Source of the DNA: RPQJ01 sp963793005
GTDB lineage: Bacteria; Pseudomonadota; Gammaproteobacteria; Steroidobacterales; Steroidobacteraceae
Direction of reading: 5' to 3'
Assembly (NCBI GenBank): GCA_963793005.1
Contig: CAWBYP010000004.1
Location: 248,001-312,000, forward strand
Length of the DNA: 64,000 nt
Positions 1-10,255 of the stretch are shown one piece after another. The notes beneath the pieces were generated by a model that was not told the DNA's origin, ran no database searches, and saw only the letters and a list, made by a program, of their open reading frames with translations. Positions within the stretch are counted from its first letter, which is position 1. The number at the start of each line of letters is the position of its first letter. A program made the position numbers and the translations under genes.

Positions 1-89
1 GCAACCGGCTGGGCTGGCGTACTGATCGCCCACGCACCGGGTAAGCTAGCGCAGCCGCCGGGATCCCCCGCCCCCACCCAGGATTGAGC

Positions 90-1874
90 ATGGCCGACGT
101 TTTTGTCTCCTACGCCCGCAGCGACAAGGCCCGGGTAGCGCCCGTAGTGGCCGCCATCGAGGCGCAAGGCCTGTCGGTCTGGTGGGACCCGGAAATCACT
201 CCTGGGCAGGAATTCGACAGCCAGATCGAGGCCGAGATGCAGGCAGCAGCAGCCGTAATGGTTGTCTGGACGCCGGCGTCGGTCGTCTCACGCTGGGTAC
301 GCGGCGAGGCACGCGAGGCGGCTGATCGCGGCATCCTGGTCCCCGTGCGCTTTGCAGGCGCCCGGCTGCCGATGGACGTGCGCGCGATACATACCACCGA
401 TCTCGACAACTGGAACGAGGACCGTGACAGCGTCCCGTTCCAGGAACTGGTGCGCGCTCTCAGCGCGATGCTGGGGCGCCAGCGCGCGAGCCAGCCGTCG
501 CAGGACGCGGGTAACAGATCACCGGCCGCTCAGGCACCTGCCGCAAACGGGGTCGCTGCGTCTCGCGTCAATATCTGCGTCCTGCCCTTCTCCAACATGA
601 GCGGCGACCAGGAACAGGAGTATTTCAGCGACGGCATCAGCGAGGACATCATCACGGATTTGAGCAAGGTGTCGGCGCTCGCGGTCGTGTCGCGCAACAC
701 GGCGTTCACGTTCAAGGGCAAGAACGTCGACGTGTCGCAGATTGCGAAGCAGTTGAAAGTCAGCTACATCCTGGAAGGCAGCGTACGCAAGGCCGGCGGC
801 CGGGTCCGCATCACGGCGCAGCTCATCGAGGGTTCCAGCGACAATCACGTCTGGGCCGAGCGCTACGACCGCGACCTGAACGACATCTTCGCGCTGCAGG
901 ACGAGATTTCCGAGGCCATCGTCAAGGCACTCCGGCTGCAGCTGCTACCGGAGGAAAAGCAGGCGATCGAGCACCGTGGAACGACGAACCTCGATGCCTA
1001 CAACCTCTATCTCATGGCTAGGCAGCACTACGCGACCGGGCTCATGAGCGACACGCGACGCAGCGACACCGTGATCCGGCTGTGCCGCGGTGCCATCGAA
1101 CTCGATCCCGATTACGCGCGCGCATGGGCGCTGATGGCCACGGCGCAACGGATGCGGCTCTACTCGACGGGCGACGGGGACAACGGATCCGTGGCCGTGA
1201 CGCGGGCTCTCGCACTCGACGAAAATCTCGCCGAGGCGCACGCAGCAAAGGCCGGCATACTCGCGCTTGGCGGGGAGTACAGTGCAGCGCAGGACGAAAT
1301 CGAGATCGCGCTGCGCCTCGACCCGGAATCCGCGGACGTGCACAGGGAAGCGGCGCGACTGCACTTCCACCAGCGCCGGCTCGTCGAAGCCGCGCAGCAC
1401 TGGGAAAAGATTTCTGCGCTGGTGGAGACCGATTTCGGCTCGGGAGGCCTGCTGGTCACCTGCTACACGGCCCTCGGCGACTCGGCCAGCCTGCGACGAG
1501 TGGCAGAGCGCACACTTACCCGCGCCGAGAAAGCGATCGCCATGGACGCCGACAATGGTTCAGCCATGGCGACGATGGTGAGCTGCCTGCTCGTGCTTGG
1601 GGACGCAGAGCGCGCAAAGGAATGGGCCCGGCGCGCCATCCTGATCGATCCTGACAATGCGACCATGCGTTACAACCTCGCATGCGACATGGTCATCAGC
1701 CTGCGCGATTTCGATGCTGCGCTCGAATTCCTCGGCCCGGTGTTGAAAAAATCGGGCACCGAGCAACTCGAATGGCTGAAGAGCGATCCGGACCTCGACC
1801 CCCTCCGCGCCGACCCACGCTTCCAGGCCATGATCAGCGATGCCGAGCAGCGCCTGGCCGCAGCAAGCTCTTAG
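90..1874 (+). CDS. TIR domain + cyclase-associated module + TPR protein (first of two)
   Basis: Predicted cytoplasmic signalling or defence protein of 594 aa. The N-terminal TIR domain (about residues 1-130) opens with VFVSYARSDK and has a Glu (E73, in SRWVRGE) where TIR NADases carry their catalytic Glu. A linker leads to a module of about 130 aa (roughly 158-290; VLPFSNMSGDQEQEYFSDG, ILEGSVRKAG) known from TPR-bearing class III adenylate cyclases, then TPR-like helical repeats to the end. No cyclase catalytic domain and no membrane segment are visible. ATG at 90 is preferred to the in-frame TTG at 84 because AGGA lies 8 nt before it. The same architecture recurs at 3711-5444. NAD cleavage is inferred from fold and Glu only. 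Confidence 0.85.
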   Translation: MADVFVSYARSDKARVAPVVAAIEAQGLSVWWDPEITPGQEFDSQIEAEMQAAAAVMVVWTPASVVSRWVRGEAREAADRGILVPVRFAGARLPMDVRAIHTTDLDNWNEDRDSVPFQELVRALSAMLGRQRASQPSQDAGNRSPAAQAPAANGVAASRVNICVLPFSNMSGDQEQEYFSDGISEDIITDLSKVSALAVVSRNTAFTFKGKNVDVSQIAKQLKVSYILEGSVRKAGGRVRITAQLIEGSSDNHVWAERYDRDLNDIFALQDEISEAIVKALRLQLLPEEKQAIEHRGTTNLDAYNLYLMARQHYATGLMSDTRRSDTVIRLCRGAIELDPDYARAWALMATAQRMRLYSTGDGDNGSVAVTRALALDENLAEAHAAKAGILALGGEYSAAQDEIEIALRLDPESADVHREAARLHFHQRRLVEAAQHWEKISALVETDFGSGGLLVTCYTALGDSASLRRVAERTLTRAEKAIAMDADNGSAMATMVSCLLVLGDAERAKEWARRAILIDPDNATMRYNLACDMVISLRDFDAALEFLGPVLKKSGTEQLEWLKSDPDLDPLRADPRFQAMISDAEQRLAAASS

Positions 1875-1880
1875 GTCGCC

Positions 1881-2585
1881 TCAGCCCGGTGGTGACACCG
1901 GCATGTAGATCGGCCCGCTGCCGCCGTAGGCCTCGACGTAGAACTGCGAGCCGCACTGGTAGTACCGCACGTTGTCCACGTCCATGACCGTCGGCTCACA
2001 GGGCAGTCCGCCCGTTGTGGTCGTCGTGGTCGTCGTGGTGGTTGTCTCGTCGTCGTAGTCGCTGGAGGCCGCAACTACGGCGCCGCCGACGACCACGCCC
2101 GTCACGAACGCGGCACTGTTGTCGTAATAGTCCCAACCGCCACCGTAGTAGCCGCCGTAGGGCGGCGGTGGGGGTGGAGGTGGCGGGCGATAGCCGGGTG
2201 GAGGTGGTGGGGGCGGTGGCCGCGTGCCCTCGGGCGGTCGGGTACCTTCCGGCGGACGCGCAGCTTCGGGGGGGCGATTGCCTGGAGGCGGCCGATCGGC
2301 CCCGGCCGAAGGACGATCGTTGGTCGCCACGGCAGGGCGTGAATCCTGGCCGCGGCTGGGTGACTGCGTGCCGCGACTCGTCGATGGTCCCGCGCTCGGC
2401 TGCGAGAATCCGCCGCTGGCCGCCGGACCCTGCCGTGAATAACTCGCGCCACCGCTACGGCCGCCGCCACCACCGCGCGCGCCGCCACCGCGCGCGGCGA
2501 ATGCGTCATCGATCAACAGCAGCGGCAGCACCAGGACAACGGCGAGGCAGGCGACGCTGACGCCCGACAGCAGCTTCAATTTCAT
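1881..2585 (-). CDS. Exported Gly/Pro/Thr-rich protein, DUF6515-like
   Basis: 234 aa with a clear signal peptide (hydrophobic to about residue 30, cleavage after DAFA). The mature part is low complexity: Gly/Arg/Ser-rich, then PPEGTRPPEGT repeats, two runs of eight or nine prolines, a GGYYGGG patch, a short hydrophobic stretch (VTGVVVGGAVVA) and an uninterrupted run of 11 threonines. About 45 ordered residues with two Cys (in GLPCEP and YYQCGS) finish the protein. The C-terminal block resembles DUF6515-type proteins; function unknown, probably envelope-associated. Its ATG overlaps the stop of the upstream DUF2092 gene by 4 nt (ATGA), so the two are co-transcribed and likely translationally coupled. 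Confidence 0.75.
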   Translation of the reverse strand: MKLKLLSGVSVACLAVVLVLPLLLIDDAFAARGGGARGGGGGRSGGASYSRQGPAASGGFSQPSAGPSTSRGTQSPSRGQDSRPAVATNDRPSAGADRPPPGNRPPEAARPPEGTRPPEGTRPPPPPPPPGYRPPPPPPPPPYGGYYGGGWDYYDNSAAFVTGVVVGGAVVAASSDYDDETTTTTTTTTTTGGLPCEPTVMDVDNVRYYQCGSQFYVEAYGGSGPIYMPVSPPG

Positions 2586-3457
2586 GGCTGAACCTCCCCG
2601 CTCGCGGCCGGCGATTTCCGTGAGTCAGCGGAATCCTTCACCTGCACGGCAAAGGGAATCTGGCGCGTACCTTCTGGCGGCTTGAACTGGAACGTGTCCG
2701 CGGCGAACTTCGGGCTCGTATTCCAGTCCTGGAAATTCGCCCAGAACTGGGGCTCGCCCGGCGAGTGCAGGTATGTAATGACGACACGCAGCGGCAACGG
2801 ATAGTCGCCCTCCGTGATCCAGAACTGGAAATCGACTGAATCGGTGCGGCCCGCGATGTGGTTGGTCGGTACGCCGTAAATGTCCGTCTCTTCCACGTAG
2901 TCGATCGTCTTCACACGCTTCGGAAGCTCATCGGGCAGTCGTGTGGAGAAAACCTGCGCAAGCGGCATACGCAGCTTGAGATCCCGGACCAGGTACACGA
3001 GCCCGTCGTCGACCGTGCCAGGCTGCGGCGCCTGCGCATACACACCGGCGTCGGCCTTCAGCACCGTGATCGTCCTGCCATCGAAGATTGCGAGGTCCCG
3101 TGTGCCGTCGCTCGCAACCTCCTCCACACGCAGCCGGTCGGGACGCTCCATGGATATTTTCCGGGTCTCGCCGAACTCGATCTTCTGACCGGTCGCCTGG
3201 ACCACGTCATAGCCCTGGCGCACAGTAACGGTGAAAGCCGGCAGGCCAGCCATGTACTTCGCCATGGCTTTGAGGATGTCCGCAGCCTCACGCTGGGACT
3301 CCGTCAGGACCGGCGCCGCCGCTGAGGCGACTGGCCCCGCCGCCGGCGACTGGACAGTAGGTTCGGCTCCAGGCGCAGACCCGGCCAGCAATACTGCCGC
3401 AATGGCCACGCCACCCCGGAATGAGATGCGACCGTTTCGCCTGGATGCAAGTTGCAT
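2582..3457 (-). CDS. DUF2092 family periplasmic protein
   Basis: 291 aa from the chosen ATG at 3457. The frame stays open to 3703, but that stretch is Arg/Gly-rich and looks non-coding, whereas MQLASRR followed by a hydrophobic segment ending AGSAPGAEP is a proper signal peptide. The mature protein (ADILKAMAKYMAGLPAFTV, RPDRLRVEE, FWITEGDYPLPLRVVITY) has the DUF2092 pattern, related to the outer-membrane lipoprotein-carrier (LolA/LppX) fold. It may bind a lipid or hydrophobic ligand in the periplasm; that is fold-level inference. First gene of a two-gene operon with the Pro-rich protein and divergent from the TIR-TPR gene at 3711, with about 250 bp of shared promoter space. Confidence 0.75.
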   Translation of the reverse strand: MQLASRRNGRISFRGGVAIAAVLLAGSAPGAEPTVQSPAAGPVASAAAPVLTESQREAADILKAMAKYMAGLPAFTVTVRQGYDVVQATGQKIEFGETRKISMERPDRLRVEEVASDGTRDLAIFDGRTITVLKADAGVYAQAPQPGTVDDGLVYLVRDLKLRMPLAQVFSTRLPDELPKRVKTIDYVEETDIYGVPTNHIAGRTDSVDFQFWITEGDYPLPLRVVITYLHSPGEPQFWANFQDWNTSPKFAADTFQFKPPEGTRQIPFAVQVKDSADSRKSPAASGEVQP

Positions 3458-3710
3458 TGGAAATCTACCCTTGGTTGCCTGCCGGAGCCACGCGGCCGGC
3501 CACTGAGAAGACATTCTCCGGTGACGGCACGGCAATTGCCATCCGTGGATGCGCTGGACATCCCGGCTCGCCAATCCCCGCCGCCCATACGCGTCCCATA
3601 GACCGCCCGTACGCCGCTTCGACCTTGTCCCGGCGGTCCGGGCAGTGCAAGATCCCTGCGAGCCCCTTGATATTTCAACAGCTTCGCCTGGCGAGGCCCC
3701 CACAGGTCAC

Positions 3711-5444
3711 ATGCCGCACGACGTATTCCTCAGCTATTCCGCCGCCGACAAGGCCACGGCGCTTGCCGTGCTGGCCGGGCTCGAGCGGCAGGGAATCCGC
3801 TGCTGGATCGCCCCGCGCGACATTCCGGCCGGGTCCGAGTACGGCGAGCAGATCATCGAGGCCGTCAAGGCGTGCCGCGTGTTCGTGGTGGTCTTTTCAG
3901 CGGGGGCCAATTCGTCACCCCATGTGCGCCGCGAAGTCGAGCGGGCTGTTTCGCTGGACAGGGCCATCGTGCCGTTCCGGGTCGAGGACGTGCCGCCGAC
4001 CGGCGCCATGGAGTACTGCCTGGGCGGCACCCACTGGCTCGACGCGCTGACCCGTCCCATCGAGCCCCACGTCGCGACCCTGGTCTCGACTTTGCGCCAA
4101 ATGCTGGGAGCCACGGCGGGTTCACCGACCGGGGGCGGCTCGACGACAGAGCCAGCCGAGCGAATCTCGATCGCTGTGCTGCCCTTCAACAACATGAGCG
4201 GCGACACTGAGCAGGAATACTTCAGCGACGGCATCACCGAGGACATCATCACCGACCTCTCGAAGGTCTCCGGCCTGTTCGTCGTGGCCCGCAACACCGC
4301 TTTCACCTACAAGGGCAAGGCGGTGAAGGTGCAGGACGTGAGCAGGGAGCTCGACGTGAGGTTCGTTCTGGAAGGCAGCGTCCGCAAGGCGGGGGCACGG
4401 GTGCGCGTCACCGGCCAGCTGATCAATGGCGAAACCGGCGGTCATGTGTGGGCCGACCGCTACGATCGCGAGCTGACCGACATCTTCGCAATCCAGGACG
4501 AGATCACGCACGCGATCGTCGAGCAGCTGAAGGTCAAGCTGCTGCCGCAGGAGCGGCAGTCGATCGCGCAGGCGCCCACGGACAACATCGAGGCCTACAC
4601 CTATTACCTGCGGGGCCGGCAGTTCTTTCACCGGCACTCGAAGTCGTACTACCAGCTGGCGCGACGCATGTTCACGAAGGCGGTCGAGCTCGACCCCATG
4701 TACGCGCGCGCCTACGCGGGTATTGCCGACTGCGACTCGTTCCTGTTCCTACACTATCACGTCGACATTGCGATCGACACGATCCTGGCCACCAGCGCGC
4801 AGGCGCTCGCACTGGACGCGGGCCTGGCCGAGGCGCACGCATCGCGCGGGCTCGCGCTGTCGCTGGTGGAGAAATACGACGAGGCGATGGCGGAGTTCGA
4901 GCGCGCCATCGCGCTCGACCCGAACCTGTTCGAGGCGCACTACTTCATGGCTCGCGCCTGTTTCGCCCAGAACAAGATGGACCAGGCGGCGACGCTGTTC
5001 GAACGCGCCGCCACGCTCCGGCCTGACGATTACCAGGCGCTGTCGATGTTGAGGATGATCTACCCGTCGATCGGTCGCGCGGACCAGGTCACGGCCGTGG
5101 CGCGCAAGGCCGTCGAGCGAGCCGAGCGGGAACTGACCCAGCATCCCGAGAATCCCCGTCCCGCCTACCTGGGCGCCGGCTGCCTGCTATCGCTCGGCGA
5201 GACAGACCGCGCGAGGGAGTGGCTGGGCCGGGCGATGGCCATCGATCCGGACGACGTGCTGACCCAGTACAACATCGCCTGCGTGCTCGCCCAGCTCGGC
5301 GACCACGACAAGGCTTTCGACCTTCTCGAACGGCTGTTGCCGCACGCGAATCACGAGACCAAGTCGTGGATCAAGCACGATTCGGATTTCGAATCGCTGC
5401 GGGCGCTGCCGCGGTACCAGAAGGTGCTGGAATTGATTGGCTAG
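3711..5444 (+). CDS. TIR domain + cyclase-associated module + TPR protein (second of two)
   Basis: 577 aa, paralogue of the protein at 90-1874. The TIR domain (VFLSYSAADK, CWIAPRDIPAG) keeps the candidate catalytic Glu (E75, in SPHVRREVE). It is followed by the same cyclase-associated module (VLPFNNMSGDTEQEYFSDG) and TPR repeats to the C-terminus. The ATG at 3711 is the natural start; the upstream in-frame extension from 3549 is Arg/Pro-rich and precedes the TIR fold. The TIR parts of the two paralogues differ more than their sensor modules, so the TIR ends may have separate specificities. Whether they act in phage defence, cell death or NAD-derived signalling cannot be told from sequence. 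Confidence 0.85.
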   Translation: MPHDVFLSYSAADKATALAVLAGLERQGIRCWIAPRDIPAGSEYGEQIIEAVKACRVFVVVFSAGANSSPHVRREVERAVSLDRAIVPFRVEDVPPTGAMEYCLGGTHWLDALTRPIEPHVATLVSTLRQMLGATAGSPTGGGSTTEPAERISIAVLPFNNMSGDTEQEYFSDGITEDIITDLSKVSGLFVVARNTAFTYKGKAVKVQDVSRELDVRFVLEGSVRKAGARVRVTGQLINGETGGHVWADRYDRELTDIFAIQDEITHAIVEQLKVKLLPQERQSIAQAPTDNIEAYTYYLRGRQFFHRHSKSYYQLARRMFTKAVELDPMYARAYAGIADCDSFLFLHYHVDIAIDTILATSAQALALDAGLAEAHASRGLALSLVEKYDEAMAEFERAIALDPNLFEAHYFMARACFAQNKMDQAATLFERAATLRPDDYQALSMLRMIYPSIGRADQVTAVARKAVERAERELTQHPENPRPAYLGAGCLLSLGETDRAREWLGRAMAIDPDDVLTQYNIACVLAQLGDHDKAFDLLERLLPHANHETKSWIKHDSDFESLRALPRYQKVLELIG

Positions 5445-5468
5445 TCGAGCCCCGCAGCCCAGCTCGAC
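5444..5468. terminator. Possible bidirectional stem-loop between convergent genes
   Basis: GTCGAGC and GCTCGAC form a 7-bp stem with an 11-nt loop right after the TIR-TPR stop and before the convergent thiolase end. There is no U-tract, so a terminator role is only suggested by position. Confidence 0.3.
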
Positions 5469-5491
5469 TCTGGTCTCGAAAGCTCGCCTGG

Positions 5492-6706
<1,215 letters not shown>

Positions 6707-6712
6707 GCGCTA

Positions 6713-8488
6713 TCAGCCACCGACTGACTTCAATACGATGTCGGCGTGGGTTGGCGCTCCTCGCGTGTAGACCGTCCTGCCTTCCTTGATGGTCTCGAGA
6801 ACCACGATCTTGTTGATCGTGGCCGGGTCGACCTTGAGCGGGTTCTTGTCGAGGATCACGAAGTCCGCGAGCTTGCCGACTTCAATGGAGCCTTTGGTGT
6901 CTTCTTCGAAGAACTGGTATGCACCCCAGCTCGTTACCGCCTTGAGCGCTTCGAGCTGGGTCAGGCGCTCATCCGCACCCATCACCTTTCCGCTGCGCGA
7001 GGTGCGGTTAACGGTGGCCCACATCACCTGCATCAGGTTTGGCAGCGCAACTGGCGCGTCAGTGTGGCTGGTCACCCTGAGACCCTTGTCGAGCGCGGTC
7101 CGGATCGGCGAGATCTGCTGCGCCAGTTGCGGGCCGATTATCTGGTCGTACCAGTCTCCCCAGTAGAACGTGTGCATGGGGAACAGCGAGGCGACCACCT
7201 GCAATTCCTTCAGCGAGTCGAGCTGGTCACCGCGACGCACCAGCTGCCCATGGACCAGCACGTGGCGGCGGTCCCCGGGACCGTACTTTGCCTGCACGGG
7301 CTTCATTGCGGCGATCATCTGGTCCACCGCGGCGTCGCCGTTGGCGTGGACCTTCACCTGCCAGCCTTTCTGGTACGCCTCGTCGAACAGGGCCTCGACT
7401 ACCTTCGTGTCCGGAATTGCCGGGTAGCCCGTGTATCCCTGCTTCTGGCCATCGGGCGGTATCAGGTACGGAATCGTGCGCCAGGCCGTGCGGCCCTGCG
7501 GCGAGCCGTCGAGCGTGATCTTCAGGCCACCCACCCGGTAGTGACCATCGTAGGTCCTGGTGGTCGGCGTCGGAATTACCCTGCGGTCCGTGTAGTCGAT
7601 GAACGACAGCACGTCGATGTCCAGCAGCCCACGCTTCGCGGCGTCCAGCAGGTAGGCGTGCTGGAAGGCGAAAGCACGGCCTTCATTCGCCGTCGTGTAG
7701 CCGAAGCTCTTGGCGAGATCGAGACCCTTGCCCAGGAAATAGTCCATGTCCTCCGGCTTGGTCGGGCTGATCGCCTTGATCATGTAGGGAATGCTGGCCA
7801 GTTCCTCTAGCACACCGTTCGGTTCCTGGCTTCCTTCACGACGGCGGATCACGCCTCCCTCGGGGTTCTTCGTCGCGGCCGTGTAGCCGGCCTTTGCCAG
7901 GCCGGCGCTGTTCATCACGCTGAAGTGTCCCGAGATATGGACCGCGATCACCGGGATGTCCTTCGAGACCCTGTCGAGGTCGTCGCGGGTCGGGTGGCGC
8001 CCGAGCAGCGCGTCGTCATAGCCCATGCCGAAGATCCAGCCCGTGCGGCCGACGTCCGGCCCCTTGGCAAACTCCTGCAGCCTGGCCACCAGATCGTCGA
8101 TCGTGTTGACCGAGCCGTCGGGCGGAGCAAGCAGGTTGGCCCCTACAGCCTGCACACCGAACCCCAGGAAATGCGCGTGTCCATCAATGAAGCCTGGCGC
8201 CAGGGTTCGACCAGCGAGGTCGATCACCAGGGTCGTCTCTCCCTTGTGCGCTGCTGCGACCTCCGCCAGCGTGCCGACGGCGACGATCTTTCCATCCCTG
8301 ACCGCAACCGCCTCGGCAGTTGGTTGGACGTCGTTGACGGTGACGATGTCGCCGCCGGTATAGATCGTGTCGGCAACCTGGTCCTGGGCAATGGCAGCGG
8401 CCGAATCCGTCCCGCGGTCGCAGCCGGACAACATCGCGGTCGAAACGGCGCATACCACGGCCGCCAGCGTCCTTATCTTGATCCTCAT
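6713..8488 (-). CDS. Lipoprotein amidohydrolase, YtcJ/amidohydrolase-3 family
   Basis: 591 aa. A lipoprotein signal (MLSGC, lipidated Cys23) places it on the periplasmic face of a membrane. The amidohydrolase-3 pattern follows: ADTIYTGGDIVTVND near the mature N-terminus, the metal-binding HxH in PGFIDGHAHFLG, VKVHANGDAAVD with a further metal His, LVHGQLV, and TSHTDAPVA. The C-terminal composite beta-sandwich closes with KLADFVILDKNPL. The family hydrolyses amide or formamide-like bonds with one or two metal ions; the substrate here is unknown. GGGAGAA lies upstream of the ATG. Paralogous to the island gene at 27662, but with an intact C-terminus. Confidence 0.85.
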   Translation of the reverse strand: MRIKIRTLAAVVCAVSTAMLSGCDRGTDSAAAIAQDQVADTIYTGGDIVTVNDVQPTAEAVAVRDGKIVAVGTLAEVAAAHKGETTLVIDLAGRTLAPGFIDGHAHFLGFGVQAVGANLLAPPDGSVNTIDDLVARLQEFAKGPDVGRTGWIFGMGYDDALLGRHPTRDDLDRVSKDIPVIAVHISGHFSVMNSAGLAKAGYTAATKNPEGGVIRRREGSQEPNGVLEELASIPYMIKAISPTKPEDMDYFLGKGLDLAKSFGYTTANEGRAFAFQHAYLLDAAKRGLLDIDVLSFIDYTDRRVIPTPTTRTYDGHYRVGGLKITLDGSPQGRTAWRTIPYLIPPDGQKQGYTGYPAIPDTKVVEALFDEAYQKGWQVKVHANGDAAVDQMIAAMKPVQAKYGPGDRRHVLVHGQLVRRGDQLDSLKELQVVASLFPMHTFYWGDWYDQIIGPQLAQQISPIRTALDKGLRVTSHTDAPVALPNLMQVMWATVNRTSRSGKVMGADERLTQLEALKAVTSWGAYQFFEEDTKGSIEVGKLADFVILDKNPLKVDPATINKIVVLETIKEGRTVYTRGAPTHADIVLKSVGG

Positions 8489-8710
8489 CGGACGTTCTCC
8501 CTAACGATTCCCCGCCTGCGAATTCCCCCGGAGAATTCTGCCGGCGGCCCCGCACAACGTCGCCACATTCCGGATGCGTGGCGCTGGTTGGGCGCCGCGG
8601 CGAATGTCCGTTCCGATTCTGCCCGAACGCTCGGCCCCGCGGTACCGTTGCACTGCGAGATGCTGTTCGCGCTTGAGTTCAAGCTCAGGCGGGTGAGGTA
8701 ACATCCGCCG

Positions 8711-9817
8711 ATGTTCCAGGCCGACTCACGCGGAATACTCGCGCTCATCGCACTCGCCATGTGCTGGTCGCTGGCGGTCCTGCTGTATCGACTCGGCGCA
8801 CCCGGCAGCACCGCGCGTAAGCTGTCACTGTTGCTCGTTATTGAAGGCGTGACGCTGATTTCCGCCGGCTACATCGACCTGATGCTGACGCCGGCGGCGC
8901 AGGCGCACCCGATGTACGCGACCTGGTTCAGGTGGGAGTTCGTCGTCCACACGATGGGCGATTGCGCGATGCTGGCGCTGTACCCGCCTTTCCTGGCGGC
9001 CGCGCTGTCCACGCCAATTACGCGCCCATTGGCCGATCCACGCGTGCGCTGGGGCCTCGCGACGATCGCGGCCGTGCTGTTTTTCGCGACCCTCAACACG
9101 CCAATGAAATACGGCGCGTCGGCGCTCTACCTGCTGCTGGTGATGACTTTCGTATTCGCGCTGGCAGCATCCATCCAGGCCTGGCACATGGCGACCGGCG
9201 CCGCGCGCACACGGGCCCGCTCATTTGCATTGGCATTCGGGGTCCGCGACCTCTGCTGGGGTTTCGTATACCTTGCAGTCGTCTGGGGGGTGTGGAATGG
9301 AACTTATGCCGAGGTTCCCACTGATCCTTACGACCCAACCTACGTCATCTACATGCTCGGGACACTTCTTGCGGTGCCCCTGATCGCCTATGGCATCCTG
9401 CGAACCCAGCTGTTCGACATCGACCTCCGCATCCGCTGGACGATCAAGCAGTCGACGCTTGCCGCCGCGGCGGTAGCGATCATCTACGCGGTGTCAGAAA
9501 GTGCCGAGAGGCTCCTCTCCTCGGAACTCGGCAACTTCGCAGGCCTGCTGGCCGCCGCGCTGGTGGTGTTCTTCCTGGCGCCGCTACAACGGTTCGCCGA
9601 AGGTGTCGCCAGCGCGGCGATGCCGAATACCCATGACACGCCGCAGTACGCCGCATTCCGCAAGTTGCAGGTCTACGAGGCAGCCGTCGAGGAGGCATTG
9701 CGGGGAGATGGCATATCACAGAAGGAACGCGCGATGCTGGATCGCCTGCGCGACACGCTGGAGATCCCGCCCGCCGACGCGGAGGCGCTGGAGCGCGATC
9801 TGCAAGTGCGCGGCTGA
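8711..9817 (+). CDS. Seven-TM membrane protein resembling the sensor part of 7TM histidine kinases
   Basis: 368 aa, not matched to a named family with certainty. About seven hydrophobic helices occupy residues 8-235, then YGILRTQLFDIDLRIRWTI, a sequence typical of the junction after 7TM sensor regions of histidine kinases and diguanylate cyclases. Two more hydrophobic helices and a charged C-terminal helix (SQKERAMLDRLRDTLEIP) end the protein. No HisKA, HATPase or GGDEF domain follows, so it is an orphan sensor-like membrane protein. The ATG at 8711 has no evident ribosome-binding site. Divergent from the lipoprotein amidohydrolase across 222 bp. Confidence 0.6.
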   Translation: MFQADSRGILALIALAMCWSLAVLLYRLGAPGSTARKLSLLLVIEGVTLISAGYIDLMLTPAAQAHPMYATWFRWEFVVHTMGDCAMLALYPPFLAAALSTPITRPLADPRVRWGLATIAAVLFFATLNTPMKYGASALYLLLVMTFVFALAASIQAWHMATGAARTRARSFALAFGVRDLCWGFVYLAVVWGVWNGTYAEVPTDPYDPTYVIYMLGTLLAVPLIAYGILRTQLFDIDLRIRWTIKQSTLAAAAVAIIYAVSESAERLLSSELGNFAGLLAAALVVFFLAPLQRFAEGVASAAMPNTHDTPQYAAFRKLQVYEAAVEEALRGDGISQKERAMLDRLRDTLEIPPADAEALERDLQVRG

Positions 9818-9838
9818 GTACCCGCTCACTGTGCCTGC

Positions 9839-10033
9839 GCCGTAGACATTAGCCGTGTCAAAGAAATCGACGCCTCGGTCGAGGGCCGTACCGATAGCGC
9901 GGATGGATTCCTCATCATCCACTTCGCCCCAGCCGAGGGGTGTTTCCCCGGCCTACAAGGGGCCGCCGATTGCCCAACAGCCCATACCAGGTGCACTCAC
10001 TTCGATCCCGGAGCGTCCTGGATTGCGTCTCAT
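9839..10033 (-). pseudogene. Aldo/keto reductase N-terminal remnant with nonsense codon
   Basis: Reading from an ATG at 10033 with AAGGAAATCAGGAAA before it, the frame gives GRSGIEVSAPGMGCWAIGGP, then TAG at 9953-9955, then AGETPLGWGEVDDEESIRAI and GVDFFDTANVYGAG. This is the first 65 codons of an aldo/keto reductase, including the DTA(N)xYG motif. At the stop the family usually has Trp, so TGG to TAG fits. Homology ends near 9839, just after the stop of the 7TM gene. Gene start preserved, the other ~80% deleted. Confidence 0.75.
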
Positions 10034-10255
10034 TTTCCTGATTTCCTTCCAGCTCGGGTTTCGTTGCCTCTAATCACACAAGCTCGCGATCCTGTCGCTT
10101 CACAGCTCCATAGGTCGCGGTTGCGTGATTGACCGCTTCCGAGGTCGGACGCGGCTTGCATGTGAACCCGTCGTTCCTCCAGATCCGATGACCGGCCACG
10201 TGCGTGGTGGTGCATCGGTTCGTGTATGTACCGGCAGCGAACGTGCCCTTCGGCC
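10034..10255. other. Intergenic stretch without recognised gene
   Basis: 222 bp between the aldo/keto reductase remnant and the end of the efflux operon. A 61-codon minus-strand frame starts at GTG 10259, overlapping the efflux-gene stop, but its product (THVAGHRIWRNDG) matches nothing I know and it lacks a ribosome site. No clear terminator is visible for the efflux operon. Confidence 0.4.

Noticed and set aside
8519..8545. Repeated GAATTC pair around CCCCGGA upstream of the lipoprotein amidohydrolase
   Set aside because: The arms are themselves short palindromes and the wider match is imperfect; no regulator context supports an operator.
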